Shown one piece after another: positions 31,131-41,303 of a stretch of 64,000 nucleotides of DNA. The position numbers and the translations under genes were made by a program. Where the stretch lies: positions 496,001-560,000 of the forward strand of contig NW_027043837.1 of assembly GCF_037102585.1 (NCBI RefSeq). Reading direction: 5' to 3'. The stretch is from Saccharomycopsis crataegensis. Taxonomy: Eukaryota; Ascomycota; Saccharomycetes; Ascoideales; Saccharomycopsidaceae. The number at the start of each line of letters is the position of its first letter. Within the stretch, counting starts at the first letter, position 1. The notes under the pieces are model-generated. The model saw nothing but the letters and a program-made list of their open reading frames with translations, was not told the origin of the DNA and did no database searches.

Positions 31131-31988
31131 ATGCTTGTTGGTATAAGCAAAGGATTAAAACATATGCCGGTTACCAAGCTGTTTCTAATTATGAATATGC
31201 TTATTCCGGTAATAGCGTCACTACTAGACATAAAGTATGCATTCTATCTCAAATTCGACCCATTCATCTACCAGTGGCATCAATATTGGAGACTCTTGAC
31301 CAACCAAATAAGCTTCTCAAGTGAATCACAAGTGTTTTTTAGTACAATCATCCTATTCAACCTTCGAACTATTGAGAGATTGCAATCACCAAATAAGTTT
31401 GCGTCGTTTTTGATATCCATATTTCTCTATAATATTGTACTTCAGCTAATAACGAACACGTTTCTCAAAGTACTCCTTCCAGATAATTGGAATTTCCTAC
31501 AGAGCTTGAACTATGCTTCTGGTCCTTTGCCAGTTATCGGGGCATTACTATATGAATACAGCGCCTTCATTCCAGTAGTCTATAAATTTGAGTTGACCGA
31601 TATAATACCCGGAGGAGGTAATGGTGAAGATAATGAAGTGCCCCAAAAGACCATTTTCAGCGATAAGATCTTCACTTATATTTTGTGTTTGCAATTATCA
31701 TTGAGTGAGGGTATGGATTCATTTGTACCAATGTTTAATGGCTGGGTACTAGGATTTCTTGTCAGTGGCCAAATAATTCCAGGGAAAAACTGGAGATTAC
31801 CGTATTTCACCCAGGTCCGGAAGTATTTGTACAAAAATACTAGAATAGTAAGACCTAACCTTGCTCCAACGAATAATTCACAAAATGCAACTGGTCAACC
31901 TGAGAATTCTAGACAAGCAACTCCAGAAAGTGATACTGAACCAGTCAGACCTTTGGCTACTCAGTTCTTAGACTCTTTCAGAAGATGA
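31131..31988 (+). CDS. DSC2: DSC2/UBAC2-like rhomboid pseudoprotease of the membrane-quality-control Dsc complex (285 aa)
   Basis: The protein starts with a short tail and PVTKLF, followed by several hydrophobic segments. Motifs shared with human UBAC2 and yeast Dsc2 include a tryptophan-containing WR(L/I)L segment near residue 54, an IERLQSPNKFASF block (near 84-97; UBAC2 has ERRYGSRKFASF) and a late LQL-rich helix. The family is a catalytically inactive rhomboid in the Dsc ubiquitin ligase, which acts in Golgi, endosome and vacuole membranes. No Ser/His catalytic dyad is visible. The hydrophilic Ser/Thr/Pro-rich tail (about 240-285) ends without the UBA domain of UBAC2. A Derlin (DER1/DFM1) is the main alternative but fits less well. 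Confidence 0.72.
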   Translation: MLVGISKGLKHMPVTKLFLIMNMLIPVIASLLDIKYAFYLKFDPFIYQWHQYWRLLTNQISFSSESQVFFSTIILFNLRTIERLQSPNKFASFLISIFLYNIVLQLITNTFLKVLLPDNWNFLQSLNYASGPLPVIGALLYEYSAFIPVVYKFELTDIIPGGGNGEDNEVPQKTIFSDKIFTYILCLQLSLSEGMDSFVPMFNGWVLGFLVSGQIIPGKNWRLPYFTQVRKYLYKNTRIVRPNLAPTNNSQNATGQPENSRQATPESDTEPVRPLATQFLDSFRR

Positions 31989-32361
31989 GAGGAATAGCTC
32001 CCCTTGGATTATGTATAATAATTGGCGCTCTGTTTTCGGCACGGTTTATTTCTAATTTTTAGTGTTGATTCTGCTAAAGCTACGCTACAGTTGTAATACT
32101 TTTTTTTTATTTTCAATTCTTATCAACAGAATAAGGGTATAAAATTTCTGTTCAATTAGAGAAAATAAATTAAGCGAAAAAAAAACACGCAAACAAGTAT
32201 ATATGAACAAACAGCGATATCTAAAAAATCATACGATAACAAAGAGCAAAAAAGGCTAAGACAGGTAAAACAAAAAGCTGGCAAAAAAAAGACGGACAAA
32301 ATTATTAAAATAAAAGTAAAGAAGAAGAATTGAACTAAAAAACAATATAAAAAATTCAAAC
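31989..32361. other. Convergent 3' region between DSC2 and FRA1
   Basis: The two genes end facing each other. The spacer is A/T-rich with T and A runs (for example 32100-32108) suited to transcript ends. No gene is seen. Confidence 0.5.
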
Positions 32362-34596
32362 TTATAAGGGTTCGGTTTTCTTTTGTAACCATTTCACAGC
32401 TCTGTTATCATTGAATTTCATCAAATATGGAGTCAACATTTTGCGTACTTGAGCATGATAGGCATTAATCCACGCAAGTTCGAATTTAGTTAATTTCTTT
32501 TTATTGATGAGATTTCTGTCGAATGGCGCTAATGTCAAGTAACCGAATTTCAAGAACGGTTTGCCGTTCAAATCGTTTTTCGTTTTATGGGCCATGACTT
32601 CTAAATCACTTTCAATTCTGATGCCAAAGTGGTAATCTTTGTAGTATCCTGGTTCATCACTGATGATCTGTCCAGCCTTAAAGGTACAATTTCTGCCAAA
32701 GTAAATTGGGCCTTCATGAACGCAGAGAAATGAACCAATACCATGACCAGTACCGTGTCTATAATCCAACCCTTCAGCCCATAATGGAGCTCTGGCAATA
32801 CCATCCAAAATAACTCCGGTAGTGGTTTCAGGGAATTGAGCCATGGCAAGATCAATATGCCCTTTAAGAACCGCGGTATAAGCTGTTTTTTCCTCTTTGG
32901 TAGGGCGCAGAAAATGGAAAGTTCTGGTGATATCAGTAGTACCATCTAAATATTGGGCACCAGAGTCACATAAATATACTTTTTTAGGATCGATAATAGA
33001 ATTGATTTCCAATGATGGTTCATAATGATTTGATGCGGCATTTGCACCAGATGCAGAAATGGTGGTGAAACTGACCCCTTTGTAATTGGCCATCAATGAC
33101 CTATAATAATCGCATTTAACAGCCCCCTGATATTCATTCAAGGTTCTACCTTCTTTAATCAACTTTTCTTCAAGCCAAGCAAAATATCTGGCTAAAGCAA
33201 TACCATCCTTCACATGAGAAAGCTTCATCCCATATAATTCTGCAGGAGTTTTGACACTTTTCAAGTCTTCAATCAATCCAGAAAGCTTGTAGTTGATGAT
33301 GGATAATTTCTTCACGAGACCATACGATACCTCTTTTGGCAATAAGTAATAGTAATTTTCAAAGTTAATGGATAATGCTTCAAGATCAATCCAAAAGGAA
33401 AAATACTCCTTGATTTTCAAGTTTTGCAATTCAACAAATAGATAACTTTCAACATTCTTTGGTAGCTTCACTGGATCGATATAAAATCTGACTTCATCTT
33501 GGGTGATAATCAAGTACGAAAAAAACAATGGACTGTTATCGAAATCACTACCTCTCAAATTTAACGTCCAAGCAATGTCATCTAACTTCGTGATAATAAT
33601 ACCGGTGGCATTATCATTGACCAAGCAGCTTCTGATCAACTTTATTTTTTCACTGGTAGTTTTTCCAGTATACTTATATGGTAACTCATATACTGGAGCC
33701 TCAGAGATTCTAGGCTGATCATCCCAAACTTCGTCGATGAAGTTATTATAGGAAGGTTTGAAAATCGCACCGACTTCTTCACATTTCTTCTCAAAAAAAT
33801 TACCTAAACCGAGGGAAATCAACCTAGGATCAACAGATAACGTTTTATATTTTGAAAACTTCAATTGCAGAATTGTCCATTCCTGCCAAGTTGGGTACCC
33901 TTCAACATTTTGCTTGAGTAGCTGCCAATTATTATCCAAAGTCTTTTCTGCTTCTAAAAAATATCTACTATCGGTGGATAGCACCGCCTTAGTCAAACTG
34001 ATCACAGCAATACCGGCAGATCCCGAAAAACCTGAGATATATTCTCGTCTGTTATCACATGGAGCGGTATCTTCACTTTGATGAGCGTCTTCTGATGGGA
34101 CAATATACACATCGACACTATTAACCTTCATTAATTGACGTAATCTCTCAAGCCTTTGGGTAGTATTAACTTGCGAAGGATTCAACACATCAGCCGCTTT
34201 CGTATTAATCTTGTGTTTTGCGTATATTTCTTCATCATTGATTCTATCATGATTGAAGTTATTATATCTTGTAGGAACGATTTCTTCTGAGGTAAAGTTG
34301 ATGACATTGTTGAACTCGTATTCAAGAGGTGGCTGACTACCAATCAAACTTTCGGAATCTGATCCTGAAAAGGTGTCAGACTTTTCAGTAACATTTATAT
34401 CTTCAATATCATCCTTATAGCTAGCAAATCCCAGTTTTAGGTTAGTGATAGACTTTTTAGAAAACTTATTGAGGACACTTTTTGGTAAGCAGGCCAACAT
34501 TGGGGATTTGGAGGAGTGCTTTTGGGCCTTTTCGGAATCAAAAGAAGAAGATCCTGATGTGGCCTTGGAGAGTTTCGAGTTACGATCAGGACTCAT
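32362..34596 (-). CDS. FRA1: FRA1, cytosolic aminopeptidase P-like (M24) protein of iron signalling (744 aa)
   Basis: Fra1 is an X-Pro aminopeptidase P homologue that, with Fra2 and Grx3/4, relays iron-sulphur status to the Aft regulators. The M24 layout is complete. An N-terminal creatinase-like domain starts near residue 125 (SEDAHQSE, then RREYISGFSGSAG), with a second one following. The metal centre is seen as DSGAQYLDGTTD (two Asp, about residues 545-556), GTGHGIG (His, about 617), DEPGYY (Glu, about 645) and the IES Glu near 661. These five ligands are those of active family members. A 120-residue Ser-rich N-terminal extension matches the long yeast form (S. cerevisiae 749 aa). The ATG at 34596 is used. 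Confidence 0.92.
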   Translation of the reverse strand: MSPDRNSKLSKATSGSSSFDSEKAQKHSSKSPMLACLPKSVLNKFSKKSITNLKLGFASYKDDIEDINVTEKSDTFSGSDSESLIGSQPPLEYEFNNVINFTSEEIVPTRYNNFNHDRINDEEIYAKHKINTKAADVLNPSQVNTTQRLERLRQLMKVNSVDVYIVPSEDAHQSEDTAPCDNRREYISGFSGSAGIAVISLTKAVLSTDSRYFLEAEKTLDNNWQLLKQNVEGYPTWQEWTILQLKFSKYKTLSVDPRLISLGLGNFFEKKCEEVGAIFKPSYNNFIDEVWDDQPRISEAPVYELPYKYTGKTTSEKIKLIRSCLVNDNATGIIITKLDDIAWTLNLRGSDFDNSPLFFSYLIITQDEVRFYIDPVKLPKNVESYLFVELQNLKIKEYFSFWIDLEALSINFENYYYLLPKEVSYGLVKKLSIINYKLSGLIEDLKSVKTPAELYGMKLSHVKDGIALARYFAWLEEKLIKEGRTLNEYQGAVKCDYYRSLMANYKGVSFTTISASGANAASNHYEPSLEINSIIDPKKVYLCDSGAQYLDGTTDITRTFHFLRPTKEEKTAYTAVLKGHIDLAMAQFPETTTGVILDGIARAPLWAEGLDYRHGTGHGIGSFLCVHEGPIYFGRNCTFKAGQIISDEPGYYKDYHFGIRIESDLEVMAHKTKNDLNGKPFLKFGYLTLAPFDRNLINKKKLTKFELAWINAYHAQVRKMLTPYLMKFNDNRAVKWLQKKTEPL

Positions 34597-35311
34597 GGAT
34601 ATATATTGTTTGGATGATTGTAAGGTGTTGTGTACACATCTGGGATGGTTTATGTTTTTACCTAATAGACGCTTTTTGGTCTCCGTGTTATCACATCGTC
34701 CCTATGATACGTGCGTTTTATCGCATGATGATGATTCCTCCTCATATGACTGACACCTCTCTGGGAATATTGGTGCATGGAATGATGTGTTAAACACTAT
34801 AGTGTAGATTAACATTAATAAGTTTAGGCACAAAGTCCTGGAGTAGAGCATTAACTAAATATTAACGCAAATGCAATGATATAGCAACTACTAAAGCATT
34901 TGCCTTTGATTGTGGTGATGCCAAAAAATCTATCTCATGCGCATTCTTACTGTAAGATAACGCGACCACCAGATCACCAACTAATTAAATTACCATTTCT
35001 TGCTAATCTCCAAAAGTATACTCCATAATTCATGCAAGCTGTACCATTTCTGTCATATTAGAATCATTTACCTGGCTATTCTTATCCAAAGGCCCATGGC
35101 GTTGGACCGGAGTCAAGCTACTGTTGTTAGAAGCACCGGCGCTCAGAAATCTCCCGAAATTCTCTGAAAATAATCGGGGGGCATCAACACCCACCCTCAA
35201 AACAAGATCACCAATAAGGGTTATTTATTATTACTATTCCAGATATAGATATATATATCATTATTCTGCAGCTGCTGCTATAATCTTCACATTTCCTGCT
35301 CGTGGTCCCTT
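34597..35311. other. Divergent promoter region between FRA1 and CDC4
   Basis: A 715-bp shared upstream region. Short frames across it begin with non-ATG codons or have no relatives. A (TA)n-like run lies near 35241-35259 close to CDC4. Confidence 0.5.
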
Positions 35312-37543
35312 ATGTCGTCTGAAAAAGAGATCTTGGAACGTGCTAGACCTCCTAAGTTCCCGCTTGTGAATCAGTCTGTACCTTTCATATTCGATGCCAA
35401 TATAGACCAACTACTGAGCTCTCAGTTCCAGTCAAACATTGGCTCGGTAGCGATACATCCTCTTTCAACTCCCATTAGCTATGGCTTGCAGAACACCACC
35501 GAGAGTGGGATGGTGACCCCTGGTGCGGCGGCCTCATCTCGCTCGAGAAAACGAGCAAAATCCCAAGGTGACCAGCAAAGTTTCGATTCTCTTGATGAGG
35601 TCGAGCAAGGCGCCTTGGTGAAAAGAAGACTTGTAACGAACACCAGAAATATCATTTCAGAGTATGAACAAAATAAGGATGAAGAGAGCGCGGAACAAAT
35701 TATTGAAGAGACCTATACTCAATTACCCCTTCCATCGCCTTCCGCGTCACCTACACATTCCTCTATCCAAAATGAGGTACTGTCAATAGAACCATCTAAT
35801 ATTGGCCAACAACAAAGCAAACCTGCAAAGTATGAAAATAGCTTAGCATTAGTACAGCACGGGGATGATATTGCCGAATGCTTTAGAAAATCAAAACTGG
35901 TGAATAATATTACCTTGATTGATATTCTCAACAAAAAATTGTCGAAAAATTCGAAAAATTTGCTACTCTATAGCTTATTAGAAACATCAGATAGAACCAC
36001 TTTATCTATCTTGGCCAACCATATCACGAAATTTCTTAAATTTGACATCCTTTCGAATCTTCCGTTGGAATTATCGGCGAATGTTTTATCATTCTTGGAT
36101 TTCCGTTCGTTAGTCAATGTATCGGCGGTTTCCAGAAATTGGATGCTGTTGGTCAATAAAAACGGTAATGTTTGGAAACAAAGAATATTATTTGATAATC
36201 TTGTTTCTGGTCCACAAATAATTCAACGGGAACTATTAAGTTACGATGAGATAATATATAAATATTATACCATCAACGAATCATTTTATTCAAAATACCT
36301 GGCAAAATTCCCCAGATCATGTTTTGAACCGAACATCCACAAACTTATTTATAAAAAATATTATTTGACAAACAAGAATTGGAATAATCCTAAATACGAG
36401 CCGCGACGGATTTCTTTGAAAGCCCATGGCGGGAATGTCATAACCTGTCTACAATTTGATGAAGACAAAATCGTTATTGGTGCAGATGATGATATCATCA
36501 ATGTTTTTGACACGAGTACCGGCAAAAAAATCAGAGTGCTACGGGGCCATGATGGTGGAGTTTGGGGATTAAAATATATTGGGAATACCTTAGCTACTGC
36601 GTCGACTGACAAGAGTCTTAGAGTTTGGAATTTAAAGACTGGTAAATGCTCGCATATTCTTAGAGCTCACAATTCTACCGTTAGATGTTTGGATATCATT
36701 GAGCCAACGGTAGTTGGGAAAGATGAAAGAGGTGATGATATTATCTATCCAAAGGCCCCGATATTGGTTAGTGGTTCCAGAGATCATAATTTGATCATGT
36801 GGGACTTATCAATGGTGAAAGATGATGTGGAAATCAACAAAAAGTTTGGGCTTAATTATTCTAAAGAAGAAATTGCAATGTCGCTAACGGATAAACCAGT
36901 CGAACATACTCCAAGGAGTAAATACTTCCTAGGGTGCTTGAAAGGACACACAGCTGCAGTAAGATCTATTTCAGGTCATGGTAACATTATTGTCTCTGGG
37001 TCTTATGATTCTAACGTTCGTGTTTGGGATGTGGAATCAAAGACTTGTAAATATGTGCTTACCGACCATAGTTCAAAAGTTTATACCACTGCGATCGACG
37101 CCAAGAGAAACCGGGCTTTATCTGGATCATTGGATTCTACCGTGAATGTTTGGGATTTGTCTAATGGTTCATTATTGTTTTCTTTGACGGACCACAGTTC
37201 TTTGGTTGGTCTCATTCAATTATCACCAAAATATTTGACCACCGGTGCCGCCGATGCGACAATAAGAGTCTGGGACCCTGACACCGGGAAAATTCGTCAC
37301 GTACTTCAAGGCCACCCTGGTGCCATAACTTGTTTCCAACATAATGATCGGCGAGTGATTTCTGGATCTACCAGTCTTTTGATGTGGGACATCGATACTG
37401 GTAAACAAATCCGGGGATTTTTGGAAGACACCACCAGTGTTTGGCAAGTGAGATTCAATGATAAAGTTTGTGTTGCTGCGGTGCAAAAAAACGAAGAGGC
37501 CTGGATTGAAATTTTGAATTTCGAACCTGATAGAATCCAATAA
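35312..37543 (+). CDS. CDC4: CDC4, F-box/WD40 substrate receptor of SCF ubiquitin ligase (743 aa)
   Basis: Cdc4 is the nuclear SCF receptor that recognises phosphodegrons on Sic1, Far1, Gcn4 and others, driving G1/S. The F-box is at about residues 247-295 (NLPLELSANVLSFLDF, then SRNW), which binds Skp1. A helical linker follows, and WD40 repeats fill residues about 360-740. The repeats include RVLRGHDGGVWGL, STDKSLRVWNL, SGSRDHNLIMWDL, SGSYDSNVRVWDV and SGSLDSTVNVWDL. A Lys/Arg-rich patch near residue 80 (RSRKRAKSQ) is a likely nuclear signal. Length agrees with S. cerevisiae (779 aa). The ATG at 35312 is used. Confidence 0.95.
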   Translation: MSSEKEILERARPPKFPLVNQSVPFIFDANIDQLLSSQFQSNIGSVAIHPLSTPISYGLQNTTESGMVTPGAAASSRSRKRAKSQGDQQSFDSLDEVEQGALVKRRLVTNTRNIISEYEQNKDEESAEQIIEETYTQLPLPSPSASPTHSSIQNEVLSIEPSNIGQQQSKPAKYENSLALVQHGDDIAECFRKSKLVNNITLIDILNKKLSKNSKNLLLYSLLETSDRTTLSILANHITKFLKFDILSNLPLELSANVLSFLDFRSLVNVSAVSRNWMLLVNKNGNVWKQRILFDNLVSGPQIIQRELLSYDEIIYKYYTINESFYSKYLAKFPRSCFEPNIHKLIYKKYYLTNKNWNNPKYEPRRISLKAHGGNVITCLQFDEDKIVIGADDDIINVFDTSTGKKIRVLRGHDGGVWGLKYIGNTLATASTDKSLRVWNLKTGKCSHILRAHNSTVRCLDIIEPTVVGKDERGDDIIYPKAPILVSGSRDHNLIMWDLSMVKDDVEINKKFGLNYSKEEIAMSLTDKPVEHTPRSKYFLGCLKGHTAAVRSISGHGNIIVSGSYDSNVRVWDVESKTCKYVLTDHSSKVYTTAIDAKRNRALSGSLDSTVNVWDLSNGSLLFSLTDHSSLVGLIQLSPKYLTTGAADATIRVWDPDTGKIRHVLQGHPGAITCFQHNDRRVISGSTSLLMWDIDTGKQIRGFLEDTTSVWQVRFNDKVCVAAVQKNEEAWIEILNFEPDRIQ

Positions 37544-37554
37544 AAATATACTTA

Positions 37555-37576
37555 TTCTTCTTCTTCTTCTTCTTCG
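37555..37576 (+). repeat. (TTC)n microsatellite between CDC4 and RAD2
   Basis: A pure run of about seven TTC triplets just downstream of the CDC4 stop, within the short convergent spacer shared with RAD2. Confidence 0.7.
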
Positions 37577-37798
37577 TCTTTCTACGACGCTTAAATTACC
37601 TTTGCTATTAATTTTTTTTTTTTTATGTTTGACGATTCATTTTTTTTTATTGCTTGATGGCATACTTTTTTACAAAACGGATTTTGCTTTTTATTATTTC
37701 TTCATTTTTTATATCGTGTATTCCTACTGTTTTCTAAGTTCCATTTTAATGTAAAGAATAAAATAAATAATAATAATGATAATACATGTGTAACTTCA

Positions 37799-40700
37799 TC
37801 ACCAAGGAGAATTGTATCTTCTAATAAGGGGAATGAGAATTTCATTGACCTTTTCTTTACTCCAACCAATCTTCGACATTAAATAGGTTCGTAGCATATC
37901 AAGGTCTGGGGGTCCCCACACAAAATTGGTTTTATCACTATCCACCTCCGGATACAAATATGCATTCTTGACGGTTTTATCGGGGAACCGTTGGTCTAAA
38001 TAGACTTCATTGTTGATCAACCTTTTTCTCAAAGATTTCTTGAAAGGAGTATTCAATAATTTCAGCTTATCAGCATTACTTTCTTGACATTTTATGCACC
38101 AATCTTTGAAATTTTTCAAACTACCAAACTCATCAACGATCTTCACCGCAGTGACGGGACCAATTCCTTTGAGTCCTTCGGTGTAATCACTGCCCAATAA
38201 ATACGCAAGATCAATCATCTTATCTCTAGATAAATGGGTTTTGGCGTCAATATCCTTAATATCGTAAAATTCGGCAAACTTTTTTTCGGTGAACATGTGG
38301 CGGTAAATTCTGTCGCCCCCAAAAAGAAAGCAATCACTATCGTCGGTAACAATCCCGTCCACCAATTGCAACTTAAGAAGTTCACTGCATTGGGCTTCCG
38401 CTTCCATCGGAGCAGTAATGTAAGGAATACCAAAACAGGTAAGCAAATCCTTGACTTCATCAATCATTTGATCAGTGACCTCATCAGAATCCCTAAGTTC
38501 CCTTTTATGCTGCTGTAGTAAATTCGCCTCATTGTATCGGAAATTCAGTTGGGCAGCTGCCAGGGTTGGTACATATTGTTGGCGCAAATTGTTGGCGAAA
38601 TCATTATGGGCAGTCTCTTCTCTTTCTAGATCGCTAATTATTTCATCTTCTTCATCTTCTTCAAAATCATAGTGGGTTATTTTTTGTTTTGCATGGTCTC
38701 CTTGAATAGCTTTGCTTTTATCAGTTTCTATATTATTGATGGTTACACCGTTCAAAGATCCATTAGATATGGTCAATCCAGAATCTTCATTTTCTAGAGT
38801 CACGGTAGAACTTTCCACTTTAGTACTTCGTTCTGGTAGTACTGATGGTTCTTTCATTTCTAGATTTTGGCTTTCTTTTTGTAAGGTTTCGTTATTTGTT
38901 CCACTAATCTTATCATCTCCATTTATTTCTTTGATATTATTGATCTCATCAATATTTTCATTGTCATTCACCTCAATAACATCCTTGTTATCATTTATTC
39001 CATTAACTTTCTCATTTCCCTTTAATTCATTAGCAACCTCATCATCATATACTTCATTAACTTTCTCATTACCATTTACTTCATTAGCCGTATCATCATC
39101 ATTGATCTCAATAACTTTCTCATCATCGTTGATCTCAATAACTTCTTTATTGTCATCACCCAATTCAACAACTTGTTGATCTTCTTCATACAAATCATCA
39201 CCCATTTTCCTATTCTGCTCCCCATATTTGAAATTCTCAATGATTTCATCACTTTCCCCTTCTGACTTATCATTCGATAGAATCGTCTGCGTTGGGAAAT
39301 ATTTCTGAGGATTATGAACATTTATCTCATTATTATTATCGAACCATACTGGCATCTCGTTTGAGACTTTAGCACCACTTCCTGCAATTTCTTCCAAATC
39401 ATCGCTGAAATCATCTTCTGAATTCTCTTGAAAGTCATTTGGTGGCTCTTTTGGCTCAGGTGTTGGATTTTTTTGCACAAGAGGCTTTTGAAATATAGAT
39501 TTCCCGAGGCTAAACTTTGGGAGACTTGGAATTTGTGTGTTCACAGAGCTTGTTGGATTTATTTTGTTTTCCTGGGGTCCAATCTCAAAAAGATCATTTT
39601 CTAAGAATTGTTCCTGTTCAATCCGGATTGTTTCCAACTCTTTCTTCGATTGCTCTATTGCCTTTTTCAATTCTATTTGATATTTTTTCTCCTTATCTTT
39701 CATCGAGTTCGATACTGCAGTATCGTATAGATGCTGTTCAATATCCCTCTCTTTGAGCGAATTCGATACTGCTGTATCATACAATCGCTGTTCGATATTT
39801 CTGTTCTCTTTTCTTTTTCCAGCGTGCTGGAGAGCGGTAAGTGCCACTTTGGAAGCAACACTACCCATCAGTTCACTTGCCGGGGGTAGAGGTAATGCAT
39901 TGAGGGAGAAGTTTTCTCTTGGACCCTTTGGTTTGATTTTCACTTCTTCCCATTCGATATCACTGAAGTCATCATCGTCGGACCCACCATTATTCAGAAT
40001 TTTCCGCTTTTTGGGGCTCGGACCACCATCATCATCATCATCATCTACTTTAATAGCATTAGAAATAGAATTTCCTTTGTTATCAATGGATAATGACCAA
40101 CCATTACTATTGCGTTGCAATGTATAGGCTTGATCTTTTTCCCCTGCAAGGCGCCTGGTTTTCGACACCACAGAATCCACATCGGGCAAATTATCATCCA
40201 ACCCCACGACATTCAACAACTTTTGGGTTAAAAAGTTTCGTTTTTTCACCATTTGGATTTGAAATTTTGAAAAATCTAAACTGTTGGGGAAAATCTCTTG
40301 AAGTTGTTCTTTCGAATACCCCATTCTTAATCTCGATCTTAATCTTAACTTGTGTAAAATAATGTACTGTCTTTCCAATGATAGTTGATTGAATTCATCT
40401 GAGGCCGGATCAATATTATTGAGATCGATATCTTCTATGTCATTGTCTAATGATCTCACGTACTTTTGATAATCATCGGGGGAAATGATTCTTTTATCCG
40501 ATTTTTTATAGTAAAACTTCTCCAATTCTGGTAAATGATATTCATCTTCTTTCTTAAAGATCTTTGACTTTAGATCATCATCCTGATTGGTTGGTGAAGG
40601 TTGGGAGATTGGTTCTCCGTTTTCCCGTTGTTTCTTTAATTTCAATAACAAGAGCTTCTGAGCGGTACCTTTGGCACTTTGCCGCTGTCCTTCTCTTCGT

Positions 40701-40978
40701 TCTCTTCTTTTAGCAATTGTGTTCAACTTGATAACTGGAGCACCGCCATCAAATACAAATACCGGCTGAATGCCAAAATATAATAATTTACATATTCTTC
40801 TGAAAAACCCAACGATATGTGACCCACGAAGTCCAACACCTTCTTTATTTCTCACGGCTTTTAAGAATTGATAAACCCAGATGGACGCATCGATTGCTAG
40901 CCGCTTCTTCCTCAATGCTTCCAAGCGGACCGGTTTTCCAGATTCTTCCACGATCTTCCAGAGCTTCGTAACACCCAT
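37799..40978 (-). CDS. RAD2: RAD2/XPG structure-specific endonuclease of nucleotide excision repair (1059 aa)
   Basis: Rad2 cuts 3' of bulky DNA lesions and binds TFIIH and RNA polymerase II. The XPG-N domain occupies residues 1-98 (MGVTKLW, FVFDGG), XPG-I about 843-893 (PMEAEAQCSELL, VTDDSDCFLFG) and the helix-hairpin-helix region about 915-955 (LLGSDYTEGLKGIG). The catalytic acidic residues of both halves are present. The spacer holds an acidic TFIIH-type block (DDFSDIEWEE, near 340), three UIM-like motifs (about 394-449) and a degenerate acidic repeat (about 605-680). The protein stops a few residues after the conserved (L/V)IPLIRR segment. S. cerevisiae Rad2 and human XPG continue from there with a QxxIxxFF PIP-like motif and basic tails, which are missing here. 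Confidence 0.95.
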   Translation of the reverse strand: MGVTKLWKIVEESGKPVRLEALRKKRLAIDASIWVYQFLKAVRNKEGVGLRGSHIVGFFRRICKLLYFGIQPVFVFDGGAPVIKLNTIAKRRERREGQRQSAKGTAQKLLLLKLKKQRENGEPISQPSPTNQDDDLKSKIFKKEDEYHLPELEKFYYKKSDKRIISPDDYQKYVRSLDNDIEDIDLNNIDPASDEFNQLSLERQYIILHKLRLRSRLRMGYSKEQLQEIFPNSLDFSKFQIQMVKKRNFLTQKLLNVVGLDDNLPDVDSVVSKTRRLAGEKDQAYTLQRNSNGWSLSIDNKGNSISNAIKVDDDDDDGGPSPKKRKILNNGGSDDDDFSDIEWEEVKIKPKGPRENFSLNALPLPPASELMGSVASKVALTALQHAGKRKENRNIEQRLYDTAVSNSLKERDIEQHLYDTAVSNSMKDKEKKYQIELKKAIEQSKKELETIRIEQEQFLENDLFEIGPQENKINPTSSVNTQIPSLPKFSLGKSIFQKPLVQKNPTPEPKEPPNDFQENSEDDFSDDLEEIAGSGAKVSNEMPVWFDNNNEINVHNPQKYFPTQTILSNDKSEGESDEIIENFKYGEQNRKMGDDLYEEDQQVVELGDDNKEVIEINDDEKVIEINDDDTANEVNGNEKVNEVYDDEVANELKGNEKVNGINDNKDVIEVNDNENIDEINNIKEINGDDKISGTNNETLQKESQNLEMKEPSVLPERSTKVESSTVTLENEDSGLTISNGSLNGVTINNIETDKSKAIQGDHAKQKITHYDFEEDEEDEIISDLEREETAHNDFANNLRQQYVPTLAAAQLNFRYNEANLLQQHKRELRDSDEVTDQMIDEVKDLLTCFGIPYITAPMEAEAQCSELLKLQLVDGIVTDDSDCFLFGGDRIYRHMFTEKKFAEFYDIKDIDAKTHLSRDKMIDLAYLLGSDYTEGLKGIGPVTAVKIVDEFGSLKNFKDWCIKCQESNADKLKLLNTPFKKSLRKRLINNEVYLDQRFPDKTVKNAYLYPEVDSDKTNFVWGPPDLDMLRTYLMSKIGWSKEKVNEILIPLIRRYNSPW
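38935..39165 (-). repeat. Degenerate acidic repeat inside the RAD2 spacer
   Basis: About seven loosely related units of 10-12 residues, of the form (E/V)(V/I)NDxEK, encode an Asp/Glu/Asn-rich linker. Unit boundaries are approximate. Confidence 0.5.
39693..39800 (-). repeat. 54-bp tandem duplication in RAD2 encoding twin UIM-like motifs
   Basis: Two adjacent copies of an 18-codon unit encode IEQ(R/H)LYDTAVSNS(L/M)K. Each fits the ubiquitin-interacting motif core: hydrophobic-x-x-Ala-x-x-x-Ser-x-x-acidic. Confidence 0.7.
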
Positions 40979-41303
40979 TATGAGATCACTCTATCTATGA
41001 AAGGTATGGCATGAAGGCGTTACAATTTATGGAATACCTTTCAAAGTCATCGCATGAGAGAAAAAAAAAAAAGTTGAAGTTCCGTCTGAACGGTATATAT
41101 GTACAGCTTACACAGATATTATTAAAGCAGATAACAAATAACTATAATGATAATGACGATGACAACAATAGAGATGATAATAATGATAATAATAATAATG
41201 ACGATAAAAAATAAAAATAATAATGATAATAATATACAGCTCATAACTCATAAGTAGATATGTAGAAACCGTCATCAAAGAACCTGCCCTTGATGACAAC
41301 CAC
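40979..41303. other. RAD2 promoter region with GAT/AAT repeats
   Basis: The spacer between RAD2 and the upstream TFB3 carries an impure (GATAAT)n tract at about 41140-41235. The small frames within it are translations of this repeat. Confidence 0.6.
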
